From DATLYF01 sp035575095 (GTDB lineage Bacteria; Pseudomonadota; Gammaproteobacteria; Competibacterales; Competibacteraceae), in assembly GCA_035575095.1 (NCBI GenBank), contig DATLYF010000146.1, positions 1 to 15,613 of the forward strand: a stretch of 15,613 bases of DNA, written 5' to 3'. Below the pieces are notes generated by a model. That model had not been told where the DNA came from. It ran no database searches and saw only the letters and a list, made by a program, of their open reading frames with translations. Each line of letters begins with the position of its first letter. Within the stretch, counting starts at the first letter, position 1. The translations under genes and the position numbers were made by a program. This document shows, piece after piece, positions 1 to 7,029 of the stretch.

Positions 1-695
1 CGCGCGTGTTCCTGATGGACGAGCCGCTATGCAACCTGGACGCCAAGATGCGCGCGACCATGCGCACTGAGATCAAGAAGCTCGTCAGCGAACTTGGCAT
101 CACCACTGTCTACGTGACGCACGACCAGATCGAGGCCATGGCCATGGCCGACCGCATCGCCGTCATGTCCAGGGGGGAAATGGTACAGATCGGGTCGCCG
201 CTGGAAATCTACGATCAGCCGAAGGCACGCTTCGTCGCCGAGTTGATCGGCTCGCCCCCGATGAACCTGGTGGAGGCAACGGTGGGTTCCGACCGGCGCC
301 TGCACGCCCATCCGCAGTACCTGGCGGATACGGTCGCCCCCGAGCAGCTACAGCGCGTGCTGAACGGTGCCATCGTGCCGGGCAGCAAGATCCTGGTAGG
401 AGTACGGCCGGAGCACATCCGCATCGATGCCGATCCGGCCGCGAGCGGCGCCGAAGCGCGCGTCGAGCTGATCGAGCCGTTGGGGCAGCAGACCAACGTC
501 TACCTGCAGCTTGGCGATGCCAGGCTGATCGCGATCACCGACCGCCCGCATTTCCATACCGGTGACACCGTCCGCATCCAGGTGACGCCGGACAAGCTGC
601 ACCTGATCAACGAGGGTGCGCACGTGGACGTTCACGGCAGTGCCTCGGCAGCGGCCCAGCTGCGCCAGGGGGATACGCGCATGGCCGCTCACTGA
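1..695 (+). CDS. ABC importer ATPase, MalK/UgpC type (C-terminal part, 5' end outside window)
   Basis: This is the C-terminal 230 residues of the ATP-hydrolysing subunit of a binding-protein-dependent importer; it acts at the cytoplasmic face of the inner membrane. The visible part opens at Walker B (VFLMDEP), followed by the D-loop (NLDAKMR) and the H-loop histidine (VTHDQIEAMAMADR). A TOBE-type regulatory domain follows, with the GVRPEHIRI motif typical of MalK/UgpC. Walker A and the ABC signature lie upstream of the window. The reading frame is open to base 3, so the GTG at 6 is an internal Val codon and not a start. MalK-type ATPases usually serve sugar, polyol, glycerol-phosphate or polyamine importers, but the permeases are not in view. 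The aldehyde dehydrogenase gene starts 56 bp downstream on the same strand, suggesting one operon. The family call is firm; the substrate is unknown. Confidence 0.93.
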   Translation, partial: RVFLMDEPLCNLDAKMRATMRTEIKKLVSELGITTVYVTHDQIEAMAMADRIAVMSRGEMVQIGSPLEIYDQPKARFVAELIGSPPMNLVEATVGSDRRLHAHPQYLADTVAPEQLQRVLNGAIVPGSKILVGVRPEHIRIDADPAASGAEARVELIEPLGQQTNVYLQLGDARLIAITDRPHFHTGDTVRIQVTPDKLHLINEGAHVDVHGSASAAAQLRQGDTRMAAH

Positions 696-751
696 GGCGG
701 CGAACCCCGCAGCGCAGAACACGACCCCGACATCTATCGTGGAGATTGAAA

Positions 752-2233
752 ATGGCTCGTCGTTACGATAACTGGATCAATGGTAGCTGGAAGGTCGCTA
801 GCTCTGAGGGTTCGATCGACCGCTATTCGCCGGCTCATGGGCAGTGGGTGGCGTCGTTCGCCAAGAGCGATGCTGAGGACGTGGACCGCGCCGTGAGTGC
901 CGCACGCGCTGCATTCGAATCGCGCGCCTGGCCCGATCTGCCCGGTTCGGAGAAGTCGGCCATTCTCAACAAGTGGGCGGCACTGATCGAGCGCAACCGC
1001 GATCGCCTGGCGGAGATCGAGGCCGAGGAATCGGGCAAGCCGATCCGCTACGCTCGGGGTGAAGTCGCCTGGGCGGCCGAGATGGCCCGCTTCGCCGCTG
1101 CGCTGGCCTGGCACCTGAAGGGGGAAGCCTTCACCAATCTCGGCGACGACAAGCTCGGCCTGGTGACGCGGGAGCCGCGCGGCGTGGTCGGGATGATCGT
1201 ACCCTGGAACTTCCCCCTGGTCTGCCTGTTCCAGAAGTTGCCCTTCGCCCTGGCGGCCGGCTGCACCACGGTGATCAAGCCATCCGAGCTCACCGCCGGC
1301 ACCGCCCTGGAAGTGGCGGCGCTCGCCGCCGAGGCCGGCATTCCGGCGGGGGTGATCAACGTGGTCACCGGTTCCGGGCGCGTCGTCGGCGAGGCGCTGA
1401 CCGCGCACCCGAGGGTGGACATGCTGTCGTTTACCGGCTCGACCGCAGTCGGCAAGCATATCGCCCGTCAGGCCGCCGACCGTGTGGGCCGCGTGGCACT
1501 CGAACTCGGCGGCAAGGCTGCCAATATCGTTTTCGCCGATGCCGACATCGAGGCGGCTCTCGACGGCGTCCTATTCGGCTTCCTTCTCAACCAGGGCGAG
1601 GAGTGCGCCGGCGGTGCCCGCCTCCTCATCGAGGAGCGCATCGCCGATGACTTCCTGGAGCAGTTGGTCGCGCGGGCGAAGCGGGTCCGCGTCGGTCTGC
1701 CGCTCGATGAGGCGACGGATGTCGGCGCGCTGATTCACGAGCAGCACATGAACACGGTACTCGAATACATCGAGGCCGGTAAGGCGGAGGGTGCACGGCT
1801 GCTGGTGGGCGGGGAGCGCCTCAAGGGTAGCGTCTATGATCAGGGATTCTTCGTCGGGCCGACGATCTTTGCCGATGTCCGGCCCGACATGAAGATCTTC
1901 CGCGAGGAGATTTTCGGTCCGGTGCTCTGCGTGACGACCTTCAAGACAGTCGACGAGGCGGTCGAGCTGGCCAACGACACCCACTACGGGCTCGCCAACG
2001 GGCTGTGGAGCAAGGACATCGACAAGGTGCACCAGGTCTCGCGCCGGCTGAAGAGCGGCACGGTGTATGTCAACACTTATCTCGAAACCGCCATGCAGAT
2101 GCCCTTCGGCGGCTACAAGGAAAGCGGCCTGGGGCGTGAGCTCGGCCTGGACGCATTGCACGAATACACCGAGGTCAAATCGACCTTTATCAAGCTGGGT
2201 GCCCGCACGCCCGCCTTGCCGCACACCGTCTGA
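752..2233 (+). CDS. NAD(P)-dependent aldehyde dehydrogenase
   Basis: A full-length 493-residue member of the aldehyde dehydrogenase superfamily, oxidising an aldehyde to its acid in the cytoplasm. Visible key residues are Asn153 in VPWNFPL, Lys176 and Glu179 in the cofactor-binding KPSE, general base Glu251 in LELGG, and the nucleophile Cys285 in NQGEECAGG. Glu251 and Cys285 are 34 residues apart, the usual spacing. The C-terminal EEIFGPV and PFGGYKESGLGRE motifs are intact. The ATG at 752 was chosen because GGAG at 741-744 lies 7 nt upstream of it; a TTG at 746 is too close to that site. The Glu before the catalytic Cys differs from the commoner Gln-x-Cys pattern. Overall it looks like the betaine-aldehyde or aminobutyraldehyde branch, but the substrate cannot be fixed. 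The GMC alcohol dehydrogenase downstream (4494) could supply the aldehyde. Confidence 0.96.
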   Translation: MARRYDNWINGSWKVASSEGSIDRYSPAHGQWVASFAKSDAEDVDRAVSAARAAFESRAWPDLPGSEKSAILNKWAALIERNRDRLAEIEAEESGKPIRYARGEVAWAAEMARFAAALAWHLKGEAFTNLGDDKLGLVTREPRGVVGMIVPWNFPLVCLFQKLPFALAAGCTTVIKPSELTAGTALEVAALAAEAGIPAGVINVVTGSGRVVGEALTAHPRVDMLSFTGSTAVGKHIARQAADRVGRVALELGGKAANIVFADADIEAALDGVLFGFLLNQGEECAGGARLLIEERIADDFLEQLVARAKRVRVGLPLDEATDVGALIHEQHMNTVLEYIEAGKAEGARLLVGGERLKGSVYDQGFFVGPTIFADVRPDMKIFREEIFGPVLCVTTFKTVDEAVELANDTHYGLANGLWSKDIDKVHQVSRRLKSGTVYVNTYLETAMQMPFGGYKESGLGRELGLDALHEYTEVKSTFIKLGARTPALPHTV

Positions 2234-2261
2234 GATCGTTGCCGGAGCGGGGTATCGGTTC

Positions 2262-3410
2262 ATGGCTATGGCAAATGCATTGGAAGGTTTGGCGACGCCC
2301 GCGGTGATCGTCGATCGGGACCGTCTGGTCCGTAACATCGCTCGTATCCAGGAGAAGGGGGAACGGCACGGCGTGCACGTGCGCCCTCACATCAAGACCC
2401 ACAAATGCATCGAGATCGCCCGCCTGCAGGTCGCGGCCGGCGCGATAGGCATAACGGCGTCGAAACCCGCCGAGGCTCTGGTCTTTATCGAAGCGGGGAT
2501 CGAGTCGGTCACGGTCGCTTATCCGATCGTAGACCGCCGCCGTGCCGTGACGCTGCTGGAGGCGGCCGCGGTGCATGGCTGCCGGCTGCGCACCATCGCG
2601 GACAGCGATGCCGTGGTCTCGACCCTGGCTGCTGGCGCCCGGGAGGTGGGGACACGGCTCGACGTGTTCCTGAAGATCGATGTGGGTCTGGGGCGGGTAG
2701 GCGTAAAACCGGACTCCCCGGACGTCATCAGGCTAGCCGGTACGATAGCCGAGGCCGGAGCGCTTCGTTTTGCGGGCCTCCTCGCCCATGCCGGACATGC
2801 TTACGGCGCGCGGGATCCGCAGGCCGTCCGAGCGATCGCCGAGAGCGAACGCCTGACGCTGCTGGGCGTGGCCGAGAGGCTGCGCGCAGCGGGTCTGGAG
2901 GTACCCGAGATCTCGGTAGGCAGCACGCCTACGGTGCTCGCCGCGGAGTGCTTCGATGGCATCACCGAAATCCGCCCGGGCAACTATGTCTTTCTCGACC
3001 TGACCGCGGTTCGACAGGGTCTGGCGCGGCTCGACGACGTCGCCCTGTCGGTGCTTGCCACGGTGGTCAGCGTGAACCAGTCCCACGCGATCATCGATGC
3101 CGGCTCCAAGGTCCTGAGCTCCGATCTGGGCGCGCACAGCACCCAAGGCGTCATCGGTTACGGCCGGGCGTTCACGCTCGATCAGCCGCTGACCCACGAG
3201 CACTGCGATGCGGGCCTCGTCGTCGAACGGCTGTCCGAAGAGCATGGCTTCGTTGCGCTCCAGGGACACCGGCTGTCCGTCGGCGACCGCCTGCGGATCG
3301 TGCCCAATCACTCGTGCCCTGTCGTCAATCTTTCGCACACCCTGCAGGTAATCGATTGCCAGCATCCGCTGGAAACATGGCCGGTCGCTGCTCGCGCACT
3401 GGTCCAGTGA
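2262..3410 (+). CDS. DSD1 / D-threonine aldolase family PLP enzyme
   Basis: This 382-residue protein has an alanine-racemase-like N-terminal TIM barrel and a C-terminal D-serine-dehydratase-like domain. The PLP lysine is expected to be Lys45 in PHIKTHK. His350 and Cys352 in NHSC match the zinc-binding His-x-Cys pair of D-serine dehydratases and D-threonine aldolases. Known members cleave or deaminate D-beta-hydroxy-amino acids (D-threonine, D-serine, D-3-hydroxyaspartate) in the cytoplasm; which of these applies here is undecided. The open frame extends back to 2067 inside the aldehyde dehydrogenase gene, but that part is out-of-frame shadow. The ATG at 2262 has GGAG at 2244-2247, a long 14-nt spacing, and a second in-frame ATG lies at 2268. 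The gap from the previous stop is 28 bp, which supports co-transcription with the aldehyde dehydrogenase. Confidence 0.88.
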   Translation: MAMANALEGLATPAVIVDRDRLVRNIARIQEKGERHGVHVRPHIKTHKCIEIARLQVAAGAIGITASKPAEALVFIEAGIESVTVAYPIVDRRRAVTLLEAAAVHGCRLRTIADSDAVVSTLAAGAREVGTRLDVFLKIDVGLGRVGVKPDSPDVIRLAGTIAEAGALRFAGLLAHAGHAYGARDPQAVRAIAESERLTLLGVAERLRAAGLEVPEISVGSTPTVLAAECFDGITEIRPGNYVFLDLTAVRQGLARLDDVALSVLATVVSVNQSHAIIDAGSKVLSSDLGAHSTQGVIGYGRAFTLDQPLTHEHCDAGLVVERLSEEHGFVALQGHRLSVGDRLRIVPNHSCPVVNLSHTLQVIDCQHPLETWPVAARALVQ

Positions 3411-3441
3411 ACGCCACTAAGGGAGGAGTGGAGTAAGCACC

Positions 3442-3639
3442 ATGAGAAGTACCATTAAAAGCACTTGTATCGGATTCCTGGCGGTTGCCGTTACTGCCGG
3501 GCTGACTCTGTCGGCTGCCCCCGCAGTTGCCGACAAGCTGGACAACGTCATCGCTGCCGGGAAGCTGCGCTGCGGGATCATGCTCGCTATGCAGTTGATC
3601 GCGTTACTCTCTCTGACCAGGGCAGGATTGTTGAAATGA
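3442..3639 (+). pseudogene. Truncated periplasmic amino-acid-binding protein (5' fragment)
   Basis: The first about 48 codons are the start of a family-3 (polar amino acid) periplasmic binding protein. There is a basic start (MRSTIK), a hydrophobic signal sequence, a cleavage-like APAVA-D site, and then DKLDNVIAAGKLRCGIML, the typical opening of the mature domain. The usual length is about 250-340 residues. At about 3582-3586 the homology stops abruptly and the frame runs into the coding sequence of an ABC ATPase in another frame, ending at TGA 3637-3639. The start is well supported by GGAG at 3430-3433, 8 nt before the ATG. A 65-residue exported peptide may still be made, but it cannot bind substrate. 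It lies 31 bp after the PLP enzyme gene, so it was probably part of that operon. Confidence 0.8.
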
Positions 3640-3710
3640 GCCCACCAAGCCAGATAATCGATAACCCGCGTGAGGAGCGAATCAGACAATTTCCGTCGAA
3701 GATGATTTAG
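3582..3710 (+). pseudogene. 3' remnant of a GlnQ/HisP-type amino-acid ABC ATPase
   Basis: Read in the frame of 3465+3n, this stretch encodes about 42 residues ending at TAG 3708-3710. It includes ARYAVDRVTLSDQGRIVE, then IIDNPREERIRQF and SKMI. This is the recognisable C-terminus of polar-amino-acid importer ATPases (compare the family pattern AREVADRVxFMDxGRIVE...DNPxxERTRxFLSKIL). Everything upstream (Walker A, signature, Walker B) is missing, and the frame has no start of its own. It is fused out of frame to the 5' end of a binding-protein gene. The usual operon order is binding protein, permeases, ATPase, so one deletion of the interior explains the arrangement. The 365 bp between intact genes (3411-3774) hold only this scar and a 64-bp leader for the next gene. 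Confidence 0.78.
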
Positions 3711-3774
3711 ATGCTACCGCTTTATTGGTAACGATATTGGAGAGAGTGTCGGGATCATCTCTTATGGAGGGGCG

Positions 3775-4464
3775 ATGAACAGGTTAGCGGCAGTATCTTC
3801 ACGGGTGGCCCCGATCAGGAAACCCGACGCCGTCTTCTTCGATTTCGACGGTGTGATCGTCGACAGTGTCGATATCAAGACCAGCGCCTTCGAGTCGTTC
3901 TATGCGGAATATGGCGACGAGATCGTCGGCAAGGTTAGGGAGTTTCATCTGGCGCACGGCGGAGTGTCACGCTTCGCCAAATTTGAATATTACGAGAGCA
4001 ATATCCTTGGGAAACCAGCCGATGAGGGCCGAATTCGGGAGCTCTCGCAGCGCTTCGGCGAGTTGGTGGAGGCACGTGTCATCGCTGCACCGGCCATCCC
4101 GGGGGCGATCGAGTGCCTGTCAGGATTGCATGGAAGCGTACCGATATTCATCGTTTCAGGCACTTGGGAGCCGGAGCTCCGCCGAATCCTCGAGGCCAGG
4201 GGATTAGCCTCGCTCTTTGCCGGAGTCTACGGTTCGCCCCGCAGCAAGATGGACATACTCGCGACGATCATCCAGGAAAGGGGCTTTGATCCGGCCGCCT
4301 GTGTAATGGTCGGGGATGCCATGACTGACTACGAAGCGGCCTCATCTCTCGGACTCAATTTCGTTGGTATCGTTGCCAGGGGAACTCCTTCACCCTTTCC
4401 GACAGGAACTTTGATCCGATTCGATCTGGTCGGTCTCGAGTCCCTATTGCTCGCCCACGGCTGA
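3775..4464 (+). CDS. HAD-superfamily hydrolase, phosphoglycolate-phosphatase-like
   Basis: This 229-residue protein has all four haloacid-dehalogenase motifs: nucleophile Asp23 and Asp25 in FDFDGVIVDS, Ser128 in IVSGT, Lys158 in SPRSKMD, and Asp181 and Asp185 in VGDAMTDYEAA. A helical cap lies at about residues 35-100, typical of subfamily IA (phosphoglycolate phosphatase and beta-phosphoglucomutase relatives). It should be a cytoplasmic Mg-dependent phosphatase or phosphomutase acting on a small phosphorylated metabolite; the substrate cannot be read. The start at 3775 has a strong but close ribosome binding site (GGAGG at 3766-3770, 4 nt before the ATG). The GMC oxidoreductase gene begins 29 bp downstream, so the two are probably co-transcribed. 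Confidence 0.9.
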   Translation: MNRLAAVSSRVAPIRKPDAVFFDFDGVIVDSVDIKTSAFESFYAEYGDEIVGKVREFHLAHGGVSRFAKFEYYESNILGKPADEGRIRELSQRFGELVEARVIAAPAIPGAIECLSGLHGSVPIFIVSGTWEPELRRILEARGLASLFAGVYGSPRSKMDILATIIQERGFDPAACVMVGDAMTDYEAASSLGLNFVGIVARGTPSPFPTGTLIRFDLVGLESLLLAHG

Positions 4465-4493
4465 CGTAAGAATACGATACTAGGAGATGCACT

Positions 4494-6149
4494 ATGCGTG
4501 ATATTCACGGCAGAGCGACCCGTGTGACATACGACTACATCATCATCGGTTCCGGTTCGGCCGGCAGTGTGATGGCCGCTCGCCTCGCGGAGGATTCGGA
4601 TTCAAAAGTACTCCTGCTCGAAGCCGGTCCGCGTGACACTAGCATCTACATCCGCATGCCGGCTGCGCTTGGCTTCCCGCTGATGAACGACAAGTTCAAC
4701 TGGTATCTGCATTCAGAACCCGAAAAGGAACTCAACGGCCGCCGGATCCTTGAGCATCGTGGCCGCGTCCTGGGCGGATCCTCCTCGATCAACGGCATGA
4801 ACTGGGTGCGGGGCAACCCCTGGGACTACGACCACTGGTCCCATATGGGCCTTTCCGGTTGGAGCTACGCCGACTGTTTGCCTTATTTTAAAAAATCTGA
4901 GACTTTCGACAAAGGAGGCAACACCTATCGTGGTGGTTCGGGGCCGATGAAAATCGAGACCTGTGCTGCGGACAATCCGCTCTATCGGGCATTCCTCGAT
5001 GCCGGTGTCCAGGCGGGTTATCCCTTTGTCGAAGATGCCAACGCTTTTCGGCAGGAAGGCGTCCATATCACCCAGCGCAATATTCACGGTGGCATTCGCT
5101 GGAGTACATCCCAGGCATATCTGCACGCGATGCCGCCGCGAGACAATCTGCACATTTGTGATTCGACCCGCGTAACCAGGATTGAATTCGCCGGCAAACG
5201 AGCGGTAAAAGTGCATGCCGTAGCGCGCGGCGAGCCGGTGACTATCGGCCTCGACAAGGAGGTGATCGTTTGCGCTGGCGCCATCCATTCGCCACAGATT
5301 CTGATGCTGTCGGGGATCGGTGAGGCGGACGCGTTGCGCGCTCTGTCGCTTCCCGTTGTATCAGACCTGCCGGGAGTGGGCAGAGGGCTGAAGGATCATG
5401 TCGCGGCACCGGTCCAATATGCCTCCACACGAAACGTCTCGGTGGCCAAGGAGCTCTCGCTGATCGGGCGCGCGAAACTGGGCCTACTGTGGCTGCTCTT
5501 CAGGAAGGGTCTGGGTGCTACCAATTTCTTCGAGGTGGGTGCTTTCATCCGCCTCGACGACAGTGTCAAGGTGCCGAATGTCCAGTTCGAATTCATCCCG
5601 CTGCTGGGCGAATTCCAGCACGGCAACGTCAAGCTCGAGAACGGCTTTCAATATTTTTTCAGTCTGATGCGTCCAACCAGTACCGGACGGGTCTGGATCG
5701 ACTCGGCCGATCCGATGGCTGCGCCGAAATTCGTCTTCAACTATCTCTCTACCGAGCAGGACAGGAAGGACGCGGTGGATGCGGTCAAGGCCATTCGCCA
5801 TGTGGTAGCACAGCCGGCCTGGGATGAATTGCGCGGGCCGGAAGTCACACCGGGGCCGTCGGTGCGCACCGACGCGGAAATCCTCGAGTTCCTGCGCCAG
5901 AACGCTGGAACCAACTACCACCCCTGCTGCACCTGCCGCATGGGCAACGATCCGATGGCGGTCACCGACAGCTCCGGCCGGGTGCATGGGGTCGACAACC
6001 TGCGGGTCGTCGATGCCTCGATCATGCCGGAGATCGTGAGCGGAAACCTCAACGCCCCGGTGATCATGATGGCGGAAAAGATCGCCGATGACGTGCGCGG
6101 GCGAAAACCCTTGCCCCCTGAGGCGGCACCTTACTACAAGGTCACATGA
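4494..6149 (+). CDS. GMC-family FAD-dependent alcohol dehydrogenase (choline dehydrogenase-like)
   Basis: A 551-residue glucose-methanol-choline oxidoreductase oxidising a primary alcohol with FAD. The dinucleotide-binding motif IIGSGSAGSVMAARL lies near residue 16, with LLLEAG about 20 residues on. GMC signature 1 (GRVLGGSSSINGMNWVRG) and signature 2 (GAIHSPQILMLSGIG) are both intact. The catalytic pair appears to be His476 in NYHPCCTC and Asn520 in SGNLNAPVI. Their spacing of 44 equals that of the His/Asn pair of choline oxidase. The start at 4494 has AGGAG at 4482-4486, 7 nt upstream. No signal peptide is present, so it is cytoplasmic or peripherally membrane-bound and probably passes electrons to a carrier. 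With the aldehyde dehydrogenase of the same cluster it could convert an alcohol to an acid. Choline is one option; related enzymes use medium-chain alcohols or polyethers, so no symbol is given. Confidence 0.94.
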   Translation: MRDIHGRATRVTYDYIIIGSGSAGSVMAARLAEDSDSKVLLLEAGPRDTSIYIRMPAALGFPLMNDKFNWYLHSEPEKELNGRRILEHRGRVLGGSSSINGMNWVRGNPWDYDHWSHMGLSGWSYADCLPYFKKSETFDKGGNTYRGGSGPMKIETCAADNPLYRAFLDAGVQAGYPFVEDANAFRQEGVHITQRNIHGGIRWSTSQAYLHAMPPRDNLHICDSTRVTRIEFAGKRAVKVHAVARGEPVTIGLDKEVIVCAGAIHSPQILMLSGIGEADALRALSLPVVSDLPGVGRGLKDHVAAPVQYASTRNVSVAKELSLIGRAKLGLLWLLFRKGLGATNFFEVGAFIRLDDSVKVPNVQFEFIPLLGEFQHGNVKLENGFQYFFSLMRPTSTGRVWIDSADPMAAPKFVFNYLSTEQDRKDAVDAVKAIRHVVAQPAWDELRGPEVTPGPSVRTDAEILEFLRQNAGTNYHPCCTCRMGNDPMAVTDSSGRVHGVDNLRVVDASIMPEIVSGNLNAPVIMMAEKIADDVRGRKPLPPEAAPYYKVT

Positions 6150-6195
6150 TCGGCACGGCGGTGTGCGCTCGCAGCCCGCGTTTCACCAGATGCGC

Positions 6196-6231
6196 CCTGA
6201 TGCAGTGCATCACCCGGCCCGATCAGGTTTT
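6196..6231 (+). terminator. Weak candidate terminator after the catabolic genes
   Basis: CCTGAT at 6196-6201 pairs with ATCAGG at 6222-6227, and four T residues follow at 6228-6231. The stem is only 6 bp and the loop is 20 nt, which makes it a poor intrinsic terminator. Its position 47 bp after the GMC stop codon is suitable. A nested dyad in the loop could add structure. Confidence 0.25.
6198..6212. promoter_or_regulatory. 15-bp perfect dyad, possible regulator-binding site
   Basis: TGATGCA and TGCATCA form a perfect inverted repeat with a single central G. This symmetry suits a dimeric helix-turn-helix repressor. It lies between the GMC gene and the PEBP gene, 123 bp before the latter's start. 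No regulator gene is in the window, so the assignment rests on symmetry alone. Confidence 0.3.
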
Positions 6232-6334
6232 CATATGGGAAGCGGAGAGGCTCTGAGGCTGGCAGCTGCGTCCCCGGCCTGTCTACACTGTAGCCATACA
6301 TCGTGCGCGCACAGGCAGGTGTATGGAGAAGCGC

Positions 6335-6889
6335 ATGCGTAGCCGACGAATCGCCGCAGCGCTGTTGGCGTGTGCGGCGCTCACGTTTTCTGCTGGCAAG
6401 GGGGAATCCGCCATGACCTTGACCTTGAGCTCGCAGGCATTCACGCACGGCGGTCCGATTCCGTCACGCTATACTTGCGATGGCAACGACGTGTCGCCAC
6501 CGCTCGCCTGGGCGGGTGTGCCCGATGGCGCCAAGAGCCTGGTGCTGATCGTGGACGACCCCGACGCACCAGACCCGGCCGCACCCCGCATGACTTGGGT
6601 GCACTGGGTGCTCTACAACATCCCGCCCAGTGCCTCCGGCCTGGGCGAAGGCATCGCTGCCAAGGACCTCCCCGCCGGGACGCTCGCCGGACTCAACGAC
6701 TGGCAGCGTACCGGCTACGGCGGTCCCTGCCCACCTATCGGCCGCCACCGCTATTTCCACAAGCTCTACGCCCTGGATGTGATGCTGCCTGATCTGGGGC
6801 GGCCGACCAAAGCCGCGCTGGAGAAGGCGATGAAGGGACATGTGCTGGCCCAGGCGGAGCTGATCGGCACCTATCAGCGCCACCGTTAG
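6335..6889 (+). CDS. YbhB/YbcL-family (PEBP, Raf-kinase-inhibitor-like) protein, probably exported
   Basis: This 184-residue protein belongs to the phosphatidylethanolamine-binding-protein family. Visible family motifs are DDPDAPDP at about 74-81, MTWVHWVLYNIP at 86-97 and GYGGPCPPIGRHRYFHKLYAL at 127-146. Residues 1-26 look like a signal peptide (MRSRR, a hydrophobic core, then GESA), so the product is probably periplasmic like E. coli YbcL rather than cytosolic like YbhB. The start at 6335 was preferred because GGAG at 6325-6328 sits 6 nt upstream. The ATG at 6323 overlaps that site. A third ATG at 6413 also has a purine-rich GGGGGA 7 nt upstream and would give a cytosolic protein of 158 residues. 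The biochemical role of bacterial members is largely unknown. It stands apart from its neighbours, with 185 bp before it and 140 bp after it. Confidence 0.9.
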   Translation: MRSRRIAAALLACAALTFSAGKGESAMTLTLSSQAFTHGGPIPSRYTCDGNDVSPPLAWAGVPDGAKSLVLIVDDPDAPDPAAPRMTWVHWVLYNIPPSASGLGEGIAAKDLPAGTLAGLNDWQRTGYGGPCPPIGRHRYFHKLYALDVMLPDLGRPTKAALEKAMKGHVLAQAELIGTYQRHR

Positions 6890-7029
6890 GGCGCGCTCGG
6901 CCGCCTGGTTTGTGCCAGAATCAATTTTATCGGCGAGATGTGCCGCAAGTCTTGGCGAGGGGCCGCCGTCTACAGGAAGGTCTATACAAGCTGGGGACGG
7001 GGATCGTAATCAACAACAGGAAGAAGCTC

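Noticed and set aside
6..8. GTG 6 as the start of a short ATPase gene
   Set aside because: The codon is the Val of the Walker B strand and the frame is open to the window edge, so the gene is merely cut by the window.
2067..2261. N-terminal extension of the PLP enzyme frame
   Set aside because: It lies inside the aldehyde dehydrogenase coding region in another frame and has no family similarity.
2405..3436. A 343-codon plus-strand frame inside the PLP enzyme gene
   Set aside because: Its translation is Arg/Gly-rich with no domain, while the overlapping frame encodes a clear DSD1-family enzyme.
6284..6292. TACACTGTA as an operator before the PEBP gene
   Set aside because: Only 4-bp arms, too short to separate from chance, and not a match to a known box such as the SOS box.
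6983..6988. TATACA as a -10 element for the protease
   Set aside because: No acceptable -35 element is found 16-18 nt upstream, so a promoter here is not supported.
6910..7029. N-terminal extension of the protease frame
   Set aside because: It precedes a proper ribosome binding site and signal peptide at 7030 and carries no signal-like or conserved residues.
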